A stretch of 64,000 bases of DNA from Leucosporidium creatinivorum (Eukaryota; Basidiomycota; Microbotryomycetes; Leucosporidiales; Leucosporidiaceae). The stretch lies in NCBI GenBank assembly GCA_001600635.1, contig BCKL01000042.1, forward strand, positions 84,479 through 148,478, written 5' to 3'. The position numbers were made by a program, and so were the translations under genes. Below, piece by piece: positions 35,116 through 46,191 of this stretch. Every line of letters begins with the position of its first letter. The stretch's first letter is position 1. The notes below the pieces were generated by a model. The model did no database searches and had not been told where the DNA came from. It was given only the letters and a program-made list of their open reading frames with translations.

Positions 35116-36032
35116 ATGATTGAGACGATGTACCTCGCTCGGCACGGCTTCCGCATGTCGTGGGAGAACCCCATCTGGCCCAACTACACCGGCACCCCTC
35201 GCGATCCTCCTCTCGCTTCGCACGGCGTCGACCAGGCCAAAGAGCTAGCAGCATGGCTCAAGACTCAACCAGACGCTCCCGAGGCTATCTTCTCCTCGTG
35301 CGTTCAGCGCTTCGAACGAGCTTGAAGCCTCGAGCTGACCTGACCGACCTTCGCCAGACCGCTGTACCGCTGCCTGCAGACCGCTACACCCGCCTCCGAA
35401 GCGCTCAACCTCCCCATCAACGTCGAACACGGCATCTCGGAATGGTACCTCCCCGTCGGGCGCGGTCTACACCCTCGCTCCCTCCCCGCCGAGCGCCTGA
35501 CCGAATGGTTCCCTCTCATCTCCACCTCGCATCAATCCCTTCTCTACCCCACCCAACGAGGAGAGACGGAATCCGAAGTGCATGATCGGGCGGAAGAGAT
35601 CCTAAGGCTGTTGTTGAAGAAGCTGGATGAGGAGGGCAAGGTCAAGAGCGTGGTGCTGTATTCGCATGCTGCTACGGGGATTGCGATGGGCAGGGCTTTG
35701 ATTGGGGATAGGGAGAAGGAGGTCAGAAGCGCGACTTGCTCCGTCAGCAAGTTCAAGAGGATTGGAGGGGGGGAGAACGAGCGGGAGGGGCTCGGGAGTT
35801 GGGAGAGGCTGCTCAATGGCGATACGAGCTTCTTGTCTCGGGGCGAGGAGGTGAGTAGTATGCTCGAAGCTAGCTTATCCGATGTTGATCCCTCCAAATA
35901 CCACAGCGCCACTGGGACTTCTCGTACGTCGAGGCCTACGAGGAGGATGGAGTGCTCGAGGACGGCACCGAGCTGCCTACGCTGTCCGACAACTACAAGA
36001 CCGTCGAACCTTCCGCCGGTGGAAAGCTATAG
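35116..36032 (+). CDS. Histidine phosphatase family protein (Tfc7/tau55-like)
   Basis: Three exons. It starts MIETMYLARHGFRMSWENPI with the catalytic RHG motif, followed by WPNYTGTPRDPPLASHGVDQ, as in the fungal tau55/Tfc7-like branch of the phosphoglycerate-mutase superfamily. It continues FSSPLYRCLQTATPASEAL, the GISEWY segment, ESEVHDRAEEILRLLLKKL and VVLYSHAATGIAMGRALIG (second catalytic His in SHA). The final exon reads RHWDFSYVEAYEEDGVLEDG to a stop at 36030-36032. In yeast the relative is a TFIIIC subunit, but a small-molecule phosphatase role is equally possible. Intron 2 lacks an obvious CTGAC branch site. Confidence 0.85.
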
Positions 36033-37233
36033 ATCATGTTCGGTAGACGACTAGAGGTCCTACTATTCCCCTTCGGACTCACAAAGAGGATTAGCGACCA
36101 GCTCGGCGCCGAGAGATGCGATAGGAAGGCCGATTCGCCGCGCAGATGCGTGCGGTGGACGTTGCGCTGCCAACACAGTACGCTATCTAGCATCTCAAGC
36201 CTTCCCTGCAGCTTGTGCTCCTGACCGAGCTTCCCAAGAACAACCGCCTTCGCAGCCGACCCTTCGCGGGCTTCGCACGCTCAATGCTCGTGCTCGTGCT
36301 CGGAAGTGCAAGTCTGATTACGGGAAGCATCGAGCAGTGTACAGCAGATACATCCAGGGCTCCTGCCCTCGCCGACAGCGTATTCTAGAGTCGACCCTGC
36401 CAGCAGTCTGTTAGCTCAGGGAAGGCAAACAGGTCGCGCCGCTCCTTGCCTTCCGCCCCTCACCGCGCCTTCTTCGCTTGTCGACAGCCGACCACTTTGC
36501 TGCAGCGGCAACTTGTCGGATTCGCCTACATCAGGCAGCCTACGCTCCTCCCGTCTCCGTCTCGAGTCACTCGCCTGTTCGCCGAAGGGAAGTCCAGACC
36601 AGCAGCGACTCAGCCTCACAGCAGCGCCTCTCTCGAATCGCGCTCAAGGAGGACGCATAGCAGCTCCATCGACCTATAGAAGTAGCTCAAGCGTATATCC
36701 ACCGTCTTACCGACTCTAGAGTCGATCTCCCACATTTCAGCACTCTCAACGAGACTCCCTCTTCGTCGACCCACCTCTTCAACTCGGCCTCGGCGCAATC
36801 GAGTGCAGCACAGAGCTCCTAGGAGCAAGAAGACGACTCGAAGGACTACGAGAGATTACCACAAGCTGCTGAGCGAGCTACAGAGCGTTCCGCTGCTCTT
36901 TCAGAGGTGAGCTCGATTGCCGTCGAATGGTTGGCTTCGCGGGGGATCGCTAGGCGTACAGAAGGGCTGAGGGGAGGTAGGGGGGTTTCTTGGCGTGTCA
37001 TATGTGGTACAGCAGCTTCTGTAGCTCTGCAGCCCGCTTCGACTTGGTCTGGCAGACGCGGCTGGGGTAGCCTTGATTCTCGCTCCTAGCGGACAACGGA
37101 CCTCGGCGAAGGACTCACTGGCTGTTGAGTAGCAATATCGAGCTGCAAAGTCACGATAGCTGACTGTCTTCCCACTCCCTATCAGCTGACCTCCCTCCCC
37201 GCACCCTTTCTGCCTCCTCCCCCGCGTCCTTCG
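36033..37233. other. Intergenic region, 1.2 kb
   Basis: No recognisable gene. The palindrome CTCGGCGCCGAG lies at 36102-36113. The right end is the 5' region of the kinase gene. Confidence 0.45.
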
Positions 37234-40133
37234 ATGGCGCCTCCCTCGCCCGACCAGCGGCCTTCCTTTCCGCCCATCACTCGCCAGCACTCGCGCTCCT
37301 CCTCCCAGCTCGCCACCTTCGGCTCCCTCGGCCTCACTTCTTCGCTATCGCCGTCGCGGCGGACAGGCGGAGGAGCGGCCACCCCACCGCCTGGAGCAGG
37401 GACTCGCTCGCCTCGCTACACTGCTAGGAGTCTGACGGGCAGCCCTGAGCGGAGGGATGGAGGACTACAGCTCAAGAGCGAACCCATGTTGGTGATGGGC
37501 TCGTCGGAGGGCGAGGGTGGGAAGGAGGGCTCAAGCAGCGACGATTCGGATGAGGAGATTTCGACGAGGAATGGGCTGCAGATCCACAACGGTCGGTCGA
37601 GCAGCAGCCTCGGTACTCGTCGAGCAACATCACCATCACTTGCTCGACTCGACACCCGCGAGGCGGCACTCCTCCCTCCCACCGACCCTTCCACTCCCGC
37701 GACCATTTCCTTCCCCGACACCTCGACCGGCCTCGCTCAGCTCATCCAGCAGAAGCGGCGCCAGGCATCGGCACCGTACTTCGCCAGCGCACGGAGTAAC
37801 TCGCCCTTCTCGCCAGGCGCAGGCTTTGGCTTTACGGGGCCAAGCAGCGCTACGCATAGCGGTGAAGGGAGGACCGGTTGGGTTGGAGGATGGGGCTCGG
37901 CGGCGCCGGGCGAGGAGCGACGGGCGAGGAGTCGGGTCGCTAGTCGACGAGGAACAGTTAGCGGTTTGCATCTCGGTGGATTGACTGTGCCCGAGTCGTT
38001 CGAGGAGGCAGGGATGGTCATGACTCCGACGACCGAGGTGAGGTCTTGCCGCACTCTGGCTAGGCAGCGCTGATGCTCTTCACCGCAACAGGAATGGCGA
38101 CAACTCGGTGGTCAGCTCACCGCCCTCGCCGACTCTCGAGCACGAGAAGCTCGCGACGCCTCCGAGAAGCGCAACGGCACTCGTACGCCAACCTCGGGCC
38201 ACTCGAGCGGCCTCAACTCGGTTTCTACATCCTCTTCCTCCTCCTCCATCGACCTCACACACGACATCCCTGCGATCCAACCCTCCATCCACGCCTCGCA
38301 ACCTCTCCCCAGCACACCGCCACAGGCCGGCTCCCTCTCCCTCGCCGACCCTCCAACACCACCACCAGAGCAGGTCAAATCCTCCTTCTCGTACCAGACC
38401 TCTCGCTCTGGGTTCTCGCACCACACCCACACCCACCAACCTCCCGTCAGTATCCAAATCAACACCCCATCAGCACCCGCCACCGCCCCCATCCCCTCCA
38501 CCTCGACCTTCACCCCCGGCCACCGTCCTCAGCTCTCCGAGTCCTCCCTCCGCCCGAACCTCTCTCGAGGCTCTCTCTCCACACCGACCGGCACACCCGT
38601 CGAAGGTACCCCTGCCTCAACTTCGACCGACACGGGCAACCCTTTCGACTCGGTCCCCCTCGAGCAACTGATCCATCAAAGACCAGTCAGCCCCGTCAAG
38701 CTCGATCGGATGCATAACCTTGGTCCGGTGGATCCGAGATCGTACAGCGCTGTTACGGGGCTGAGAGACATCTCGCACTTTGTCATTGAGAGTGAGGCGG
38801 GCAAGGGAGCTTATGGAACGGTCGTCAAGGCGAGGGAGAAGGGCGAGGATGGTCAAGCCGTTGGTGTGAGTAGTTCAGGTTTGCTCAATGACGAAGGCTG
38901 CGCTAACGCTCAACTCTCAACAGCCCGAGCTCATCATCAAGTACATCATCAAGCAGCGCATCCTCGCCGACTGCTGGAAGAAGCACAAGATCCTCGGTCC
39001 CATCCCCATTGAGGTACACGTTCTCGACCATCTTCGTCGTGTACCCTACATGCCTCGGCCGCCAGGGAGGAGGAGACCAGGAGGAGGCTTCATGCGACCC
39101 GTGGGGCTGATGCCGAGGAGAGATAGCGCGCCGTCCATCAAGGAGGGGACGATTACGGGCCATCCTAATATCTGCGGCATGCTCGACTTCTTCGAGGATG
39201 GGGAGTTCTACTACCTCGTGAGTTCGGCGCAGGTTCTTCGCCTTCTCTCGGCTTTCGCGCTAACCTTCTTGTCCCTTGCGCAGGTCATGCCCCAAGCCGG
39301 CGCCGACCCCGACAACCCCTCCTCCCCCGGCGGTCAGGACCTCTTCGATTTCGTCGACATCCATCCGGACGGCCTCTCCCCTCTCACCATTCGCCGCATC
39401 TTCTCGCAAATCTCGGACGCCATCTTCTTCCTCCACGAGCATGGCATCGTCCACCGTGATATCAAGGACGAGAATGTCGTCCTCGATCATGATGGGAATG
39501 TGCAGCTCATCGACTTTGGCTCGGCGGCGTATGTCAAGGATGGGAAGAAGTTTGATACGTTTTCGGGGACTCTCGAGTGCGTTTGATCGGCTCGGGACTT
39601 AGTCGAGGCGTGTCGCTGACTTTCGCTATTCGCTTCACGTAGCTTCGCTGCACCCGAGGTCCTTCGCGGGGCTCGATACGGAGGCAAGGAGCAAGATCTT
39701 TGGGCGCTCGGCGTTCTTCTCTACGTCCTCATCTGCGGTGCGTGACCTCATCTTCTGATCATAAGAGCTTCACCGACTCTTCTCCCCATCGACAGGCGAA
39801 TGTCCCTTCTGGTCTCCCGAAGAAGCCATGACCGGCCTCGTCGAAGGCTCTCGCGCCCTCCAATCCCTCCGCGCCAAATTCCCCTCCTCGCCCTCCTCCA
39901 CCTCCTCCACCGACGCTTCCACCCCTCCAAACGGCGCCATCGAGACTCGTAGCGAGACAGAGCTGCTGGACGACGCCATCGACCTCGTAATGCGCTGTCT
40001 CGAGATTGAGCCTTCCAACCGACCGTCGGCGGGGCTGGTGTGCGATCATCGGTTTACGCTTGGTGCGGGTGGGTGGAAGGGTTACAGAGGATGGGAGGAC
40101 GCCGAGGAGGATAGCTCGACTGAAGGGGAGTAA
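37234..40133 (+). CDS. PAS-kinase-like serine/threonine protein kinase
   Basis: A long Ser/Pro-rich N-terminal half (MAPPSPDQRPSFPPITRQHS..., roughly 460 residues) carries no recognisable PAS domain. The kinase domain follows: glycine loop ESEAGKGAYGTVVKAREKG, beta-3 lysine in ELIIKYIIKQRIL, HPNICGMLDFFEDGEFYYL, a hinge-following insert, DLFDFVDIHPDGLSPLTIRR, catalytic loop HEHGIVHRDIKDENVVLDH, DFGSAAYVKDGKKFDTFSGT, FAAPEVLRGARYGGKEQDLW and ALGVLLYVLICGECPFWS. The IIK...K beta-3, the FVDIH segment and DFGSAA are typical of Psk1/Psk2/PASK kinases, which control sugar flux and translation. The insert before the catalytic region (RRPGGGFMRPVGLMPRRDSA) is unusual. About seven exons, ending EDSSTEGE. 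Confidence 0.85.
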
Positions 40134-40531
40134 CGTGGCGAGGAGGAGAGCGGGCCGATGGAGAGGGAGATAGCATTCGACAGGCGAGACCACTACTTAG
40201 CATATTACGGTACATAGGCCTCCACGAGGGTAACTAGTGAGCTATAGAAGCTCTTTTATCGAGTCGGACTGCTGGTCGAAAGCAGCAAGCTTGCCTACTA
40301 CCGGCCCTTCCTCGTCGGAGGTCCTGCCTGCTCTACACCGTTTGCGCCGAGTCGAGTTCAGCCACACTCATCGACTGCCTCAGCCGTCTGGGATTAGGAG
40401 TAGGTGTCGTTTTGCTGAGCACGCTCAGTACGTCGTCTGCTCTATTTTGCTCAGTTGCTCGAGTTCGCCGAGCGCTGGCTGACTTCGCGTTTCGTAAAGC
40501 GAGCGTCTCAGGGTGACAAGTCTACCAAGAC
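40134..40531. other. Convergent intergenic spacer, about 400 bp
   Basis: Between the kinase stop and the converging orphan gene. No coding signal is seen. Confidence 0.4.
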
Positions 40532-41305
40532 CTAAAGTCCCATCAGCCTCAACGCATCCGCCGTCTTTTGCTCCACCTGCACCATCCGCTCAGTCGTCTC
40601 GAATCCCTTGGCCTGCTCGGCGCGCTTCCACTCCTGCACCTGCCGCTCCCATTCTCCCGCACCACGCATCCCTGCCTCTTCAGGGAGCTCGATGTATCCT
40701 AGCGCACCACTCTCTGTCATAGAGTCCGACCCCACCAAGTCCTGCGTAGCCCCTTGAGCCCTCCGTGCCGCACCGCCGAGCTGCTCTCGCTCCTTCCTTG
40801 GTCGCAGTAGGGCCGAGCTGAGGCGTCGAAGGGTTTGAGCACCGTGGGAGTTGCGCGCACTATTGCTCTTCGTGCTGTCCAAGGCTGCACTGCCCTCCTG
40901 GCCGCTGGTGTTAGAGGGGACGTGGATCGGCGCAGGTGACCCCTCCCAAGGCTGCGCGAGGAAGGGGTAGGTGGGGGGGAAGGACCCGATGGATGGTGCA
41001 TGGGACGAGGTGGCCGAGTTGAGGGTGGTGGTGGAGTGGTGCTCGGCGAGGTAGGGGAGTGCGGAAGGGCTTGAGGGAGCGATGAAATGCACGGGTGAAG
41101 GAGAGGGCAGCGCCGAGGTGGTATAGGCGGGCTCCGAGACGAGTGGAGATGGTACAGCAGTGGTGAACGGGATCCACTCGAAAGGGAAAGGTGTGGGTAC
41201 GGCGCCTCGGGGAGTGAGGAGGTCGGAGAAGGGAGCTGGTGGAGCGGAGGAGACCTTGCTCGGCGAGTCGGCGACGGAGGGAAGAGTGCTGGTCGCGGTC
41301 GACAT
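40532..41305 (-). CDS. Hypothetical protein, paralogue 1 of inverted-repeat pair
   Basis: Single-exon, 257 codons, starting MSTATSTLPSVADSPSKVSS. The N-terminal two-thirds is Pro/Ser/Thr-rich with conserved blocks (AVPTPFPFEWIPFTTAVPSP, HFIAPSSPSALPYLAEHHST). The C-terminal third is charged and helical-looking (GYIELPEEAGMRGAGEWERQ, then VQEWKRAEQAKGFETTERMV, ending DALRLMGL). No known family. The start is set at 41305 because the paralogue at 45424 begins with the same MSTATST and the longer upstream frames are not shared. Homology to the paralogue covers the whole protein, with differences concentrated mid-protein (about residues 125-165). Confidence 0.7.
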   Translation of the reverse strand: MSTATSTLPSVADSPSKVSSAPPAPFSDLLTPRGAVPTPFPFEWIPFTTAVPSPLVSEPAYTTSALPSPSPVHFIAPSSPSALPYLAEHHSTTTLNSATSSHAPSIGSFPPTYPFLAQPWEGSPAPIHVPSNTSGQEGSAALDSTKSNSARNSHGAQTLRRLSSALLRPRKEREQLGGAARRAQGATQDLVGSDSMTESGALGYIELPEEAGMRGAGEWERQVQEWKRAEQAKGFETTERMVQVEQKTADALRLMGL

Positions 41306-42227
41306 GGAGGTGGGGTGCTTCAAGTGAGATGAGGGTGTGAAGAAGCTAAGCTGCAACCCTCTGAGCTCTTGTACCACGGCCTGTGAGCCTCGTAGCGCAA
41401 TCAACGTCGCCCGGCTCCTCCTCTCCCTTTGTAGCGTCGAGCAAGAGCCAGCAAGGGATAGAGATGAAACGCGAGAAAGAGTTCAGAAGTGGCCATGCAG
41501 AATTNGAAGAGGACAAGGGCTGAGACAGAGGCCGTTCGAAGTTGGGCGTAAGGAGTGAAGGAGTGAGCAGGAGCCGCTTCGAGTTGCGCCGAGCTGGANC
41601 GAGCAAGGCAAGAGAGGTGCACGAAGCCGTGCGCGAAGTGTCGTGGCGTAGGCCGCTCAGAGCCTTACACGCCCTCTGAATATACTTGTCGTTCAGTAAG
41701 CATCATCATCATGCCAAGCCGCCGAGAATCGCTGCTTCGGCGAAGGCGCCGCCGTCGCTGAAACCCTTCACCTCGCAAAGGTGAGCGACTTGCAAAGTAC
41801 ATAGCACAGCGCAGCAAGTCATATCTTTTCGATTTCTCCAACCCTGTACGACTGTTGGTAGGCGGGCGGGAGCGACTTGCCTTCCCAGCTTTCGCTCTGC
41901 CCTCGGCCCAAGGGGTCCGGCGAGACCGCGAGACTGTAAGCCGTAGAGGAGCACAGCGGCTGTAGGTGCACACATACATCAAGCTCTCTGAAGACTCGCG
42001 ACGATTCAAGACAGTTCGCTTCGAGCGCAGAGGCTCCTCGAGCGTGCTCGACGCTCGCTCAGTGCTCGCAGACCCTCTCGGGAACGGACCAAGGGGATTT
42101 GGAACAAACGGATTGACTGGGAATTGACACAAAGAATAGAGGCATCTATGCGGATCCTCCCGACTAGAAAGGAACAGAAATAGGGTCAGCTTGGTGAACT
42201 TGGAGGCGAGGGAGAGCTCGCCGAGCA
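40532..42227. repeat. Inverted repeat, left arm (1.7 kb)
   Basis: Reverse-complement homologue of 44502-46191, containing orphan gene copy 1, its 5' region, and the last exon and part of the last intron of the ADP/ATP carrier gene. The central part (about 41345-41752) is essentially identical to the other arm and carries ambiguous bases at 41505 and 41599. The outer coding part and the inner intron part have diverged. Confidence 0.92.
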
Positions 42228-43929
42228 CAGCGGCGACGGCAATGGCGATGCTGCTGGCTTCAGTGACAGCCAGAGCGATGTCGCCAATGATGAAATGGCC
42301 CGCTGTTGCGACTCGAAGACGCCGGAACGAGAGAATACTCACGTAGACCTTTCCGAAGAGAAGCTCCTGGAGCTTGTCGTACATGGAAAGAACTCCGGCT
42401 CCGGCAACACCACGGAGGATGTTGGCTCCGGCTCCCTTGAAGAGCGAGGCAACTCCCTCGGCCTTGACGATCTGGCGACCGGCATCTCCAGGAGGAAGCG
42501 GAGGTCAGCGAAGGCCGGGGCGAGAGCGCAGAGTGAAAACGCACCGAGCATGCCGTTGTAGTGGACCTTCTCTCCCGAGGTCATCATCATGCGACGACGG
42601 ATGGTGTCGAGGGGGTACGAGGCGATTCCGGCTCCGGTGGTGACTCCCCATCCGAGAAGGAAGGAGGCCAGGAAGGATCCCTTGAGGGTACCGGTGAGGA
42701 CGACGGGCTTGAGCGAGTCGTACATTCCGAAGTCTGTGAAGGAGTGGAAGGGTCAGCGTCGGGTCGAGGAGCATTCAGATACGGTCGACGCACAGAGTCC
42801 ACGGTAAACAACGATTCCAACGACCGAGGGGAGGAATCCACGGTAGAGACCGGCAACACCATCGGTGGCGATGGTCTTCTTGTAGCTGTTGAGAGCGGAG
42901 AACGATGGTCAGCGCCGAGCAGCGCCGAGGGGAAGGCGGCAAAACTCACACGTCGAGGAGACCGTTGAACTGGCGCTCTCCGGTGGATCCCTTCTTGGAG
43001 GACTTGTTGTCGGCGGCGAGACGGGTACGGGCGTAGTCGAGGGAGTAGACGAAGAGGAGGGAGGTGGCTCCAGCGGCTCCTCCCGAGGCGAGGTTACCGG
43101 CCATCCACATGGCGTATCCATCCTTGGCCTGGGTGTACGAGAACAGGGACTTGTAGTAGTCCTTGAAGGCGCTGTAGGGAGATGACGGCGAAGGTCAGCG
43201 ATAGAACCGAGGCTGAGCGAAAGGCCGCTGCCGATAAGGGATGCGACGAACAAGTTGAGGGCCTGGGTAGGGAAGTAACGGATGACGTTGGCGGTGTTTC
43301 CACGCCAGACTACATGATGGTGAAGATGGTGGGAGGGAGAGAGAAGGCGAGGTCAGCGAACCCACTCGCGCCTTTTCGGTCTCCACGTCGGTGACCAAGA
43401 CTGGCGATTGAACGTACAGGAAACGACTCCCTCATCGGCGTAGGTGCGGGTAGCGCAGTCAACGATTCCCTTGTAGGGGGTCTCGAGACGTCCCGACTTG
43501 AGCATCTCACCCTGGTTCTGAACCAAGACTGTGGAACGGAGGGCGGAAGGGTCAGCTCGGCTCGCGATTCTCGACGCGCCAACGCCTCCGGTGCAACGCC
43601 AACAGCGGCATAGATAGATGTAGGATCATGTACTCACGCTTGATGCGCTCGATGGGAGCGGCAGCAGTCTTAGCGACGGCGGCCCTGTAAAAAAGCGATG
43701 GTCGTCAGGCCCAAGTCGCTTCTCCTGGCGATTGATGACCTTGGTGCTGCATGTAGATACTTACGACACTCCTCCCATCATGAAGTCCTGGAAGAATTCC
43801 TCTGTAGAGCAACGCCAAGGTCAGCACGATGCTCGGACGCGCTGCAGCAGGCCGGGCGAGCCTAGCGCCGGCGAGCAGGAGAAGTTTCGACCAAGGTAAC
43901 GTACGGGGGGTCTTGCTGGGCTTCGACAT
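42146..43929 (-). CDS. AAC: Mitochondrial ADP/ATP carrier
   Basis: Inner-membrane antiporter exchanging matrix ATP for cytosolic ADP. It starts [20 protein letters not shown]. Three mitochondrial-carrier signatures are present: [33 protein letters not shown] and [20 protein letters not shown], the last holding the RRRMMM hallmark of ADP/ATP carriers. Other blocks are [20 protein letters not shown] and [20 protein letters not shown]. About nine exons. The final exon is 18 nt (42146-42163): after KVY it encodes SGGSA and stop, reached by splicing an intron of about 180 nt. That final exon and part of the intron lie in the left arm of the inverted repeat. A relic of the same final exon is in the other arm. 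Confidence 0.95.
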
Positions 43930-44501
43930 ATCTGAAATGGATCTATAGGTACAGACGTGTTAGCTGCTGCTGTTGTACACGAGGCCCACTTGAGACGCAC
44001 TGGAGCGGAGGAGGAAGAAAGGCGAATGGTCGGAAATCTTCGACTTGGCCTCCAGACCGCGCTGCTGAGTTCGGAACAGAACGGCTCTCTCTCTTCGACG
44101 CCACCAAGGCTGTACCATGTCCAGCAATAGCAGCTGCGATGAATGTCCTCCTTCCAGCTCTGCAACGCTCGATAACCGAGCGCTCGGACCTCTTCTTCCT
44201 GGAAAGGGGCGTTGTTATCTCGTCGAGCAGTGTTGTTCGAATCTACACGCTCGATGCGCTACATCGTGCTTTTCTCGGGTTTCTGGAGCCTCACGGACCG
44301 ATCTCGTGCAACCGCTTTGCAGCTCAGAGCAAGGAGAATCATTGGGCAGAACTTCGGCGCTCGGTCGGCGCCAGCCTCGTTGAGATGCTCTGCTGCTTTG
44401 CAGGTCACACGCGCTACAAACGGGCAGCTCGGATGTACTAGTCCAAGATGTGGTCTTCTTCTCTTGAGCGTATGACCGAACAAGAAGGGGATCGCCCGGC
44501 C
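43930..44501. promoter_or_regulatory. ADP/ATP carrier 5' region / repeat loop
   Basis: 570 bp between the carrier start and the right repeat arm. No coding signal is recognised. Confidence 0.45.
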
Positions 44502-44565
44502 TGCTCGGCGAGCTCTCCCTCGCCTCCAAGTTCATCAAGCTGACCTGGTTCTTTCGTTTCTGCAG

Positions 44566-44583
44566 AGCGGAGGTTCGGCATAG
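44566..44583 (+). pseudogene. AAC-relic: Relic of the last exon of an ADP/ATP carrier gene
   Basis: After a homologous intron end (GCTGACC ... TTTCTGCAG) comes an 18-nt exon, AGC GGA GGT TCG GCA TAG, encoding SGGSA and stop. This is the same peptide as the functional gene's last exon at 42146-42163 but with different codons (TCG GGA GGA TCC GCA TAG). No upstream carrier exons are present. Confidence 0.8.
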
Positions 44584-45423
44584 AGAGTTTCTATTCTTTG
44601 TGTCAATTTCCAGTCAATCCGTTTGTTCCAAAATCCCCTTCGTCCGTTCCCGAGAGGGCCTGCGAGCACTGGGCGAGCGCCGAGCACGGCCGTGGGACCT
44701 CTGCGCTTGAGGCGAGCTGTCTGAGATCGTCGCGAGTCTTCAAGGAGCGATATACATGGAGACCTACATGCGCTGTGCATCCTCTAAGGCTTACAGTCTC
44801 GCAGTCTCGCCGGACCCCTTGTGCCGAGGGAAGAGCGAAAGCTGGGAAGGCAAGTCGCTCCCGCCCGCCTACCAACAGTCGTACAAGGTTGGAAGAATCG
44901 AAAAGATGTGACTTGCTGCGCTGTGCTATGTACTTTGCAAGGTGCTCACCTTTGCGAGGTGAAGGGTGTCAGCGACGGCGGCGCCTTCGCCGAAGCAGCG
45001 ATTCTCGGCGGCTTGGCATGATGATGATGCTTACTGAACGACAAGTATATTCAGAGGGCGTGTAAGGCTCTGAGCGGCCTACGCCACGACACTTCGCGCA
45101 CGGCTTCGTGCACCTCTCTTGCCTTGCTCGNTCCAGCTCGGCGCAACTCGAAGCGGCTCCTGCTCACTCCTTCACTCCTTACGCCCAACTTCGAACGGCC
45201 TCTGTCTCAGCCCTTGTCCTCTTCNAATTCTGCATGGCCACTTCTGAACTCTTTCTCGCGTTTCATCTCTATCCCTTGCTGGCTCTTGCTCGACGCTACA
45301 AAGGGAGAGGAGGAGCCGGGCGACGTTGATTGCGCTACGAGGCTCACAGGCCGTGGTACAAGAGCTCAGAGGGTTGCAGTTTGGCTCCCTCAGCTCCATC
45401 CTGACCAGAAACACCTCACACTC
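44584..45423. other. Right-arm spacer and 5' region of orphan paralogue 2
   Basis: 840 bp homologous to 41306-42145 in reverse orientation. It includes the 400-bp identical tract and a CATCATCATC-like repeat near 45021. It is open in one frame through the ambiguous bases, but that frame is interrupted in the left arm, so I treat it as non-coding. Confidence 0.55.
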
Positions 45424-46191
45424 ATGTCGACCGCGACCAGCACTCATCCCTCCGTTGCCGGCTCGCCGAGCAAGGTCGTCCCGGCTCTACCGCCAGCTCC
45501 CTTCTCCGACCTCCTCACTCCCCCAGGCGCCGTGCCCACACCTTTCACATTCGAGTGGATCCCCTTCACCGCTGCTGCACCACCTTCACTCGTCTCGGAG
45601 CCTGCCTACACCACCTCGGCGCTGCCCTCTCCTTCACACGTGCATTTCATCGCTCCCTCAAGCCCTTCCGCACTCCCCTACCTCGCCGAGCACCACTCCA
45701 CCACCACCCTCAACTCGGCCACCTCGTCCCATGCACCATCCATCGAGTCCTTCCCCGCCGACTACCCCTTCCTCGCTCAGCCATGGAAGTGGCCATCTTC
45801 GCCGATCTACCTCCCCTCTACCACCAGCGGCAGTGCACTGTTGAGCTGCGCGAAGAAGAGCGGCAGACACAACTCCCATGGCGGTCAAACCCTTCGACGC
45901 CTCAGCTCGGCCGTCCTGCGACCAAGAAAGGAAAAGGAGCAGCTCGGAGGTGAGGCAGGGAGGGCTCAAGGGGCTACGCAGGACTTGGTGGGGTCGGACT
46001 CTATGGCAGCGAATGGCGCACTGGGATACATCGAGCTGCCTGAAGAGGCAGAGATGCGTCATGCGGGAGAATGGGAACGGCAGGTGCAGGAGTGGAAGAG
46101 CGCCGAGCAGGCCAAGGGATTCGAGACGACCGAGCGGATGGTGCAGGTTGATCACGAAACGGCGCATGCGCTGAGGTTGATGGGCCTTTAA
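45424..46191 (+). CDS. Hypothetical protein, paralogue 2 of inverted-repeat pair
   Basis: 255 codons starting MSTATSTHPSVAGSPSKVV, collinear with the gene at 40532-41305. Conserved blocks include FEWIPFTAAAPPSLVSEPA, HFIAPSSPSALPYLAEHHST, GYIELPEEAEMRHAGEWERQ and EQAKGFETTERMVQV, ending HALRLMGL. The frame is maintained despite many substitutions, several small in-frame indels and a variable middle (about residues 125-160), which argues that both copies are translated. Function unknown. No membrane or catalytic motif is seen. Confidence 0.7.
   Translation: MSTATSTHPSVAGSPSKVVPALPPAPFSDLLTPPGAVPTPFTFEWIPFTAAAPPSLVSEPAYTTSALPSPSHVHFIAPSSPSALPYLAEHHSTTTLNSATSSHAPSIESFPADYPFLAQPWKWPSSPIYLPSTTSGSALLSCAKKSGRHNSHGGQTLRRLSSAVLRPRKEKEQLGGEAGRAQGATQDLVGSDSMAANGALGYIELPEEAEMRHAGEWERQVQEWKSAEQAKGFETTERMVQVDHETAHALRLMGL

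Larger units (their letters stand above)
44502..46191. repeat. Inverted repeat, right arm (1.7 kb)
   Basis: Reverse-complement partner of 40532-42227. Ambiguous bases at 45131 and 45225 mirror those at 41599 and 41505 exactly (each pair sums to 86730). Confidence 0.92.

Noticed and set aside
45124-45423. In-frame N-terminal extension of orphan paralogue 2
   Set aside because: It passes through two ambiguous bases, and the nearly identical left arm has a stop in this frame; the shared MSTATST start is better supported.
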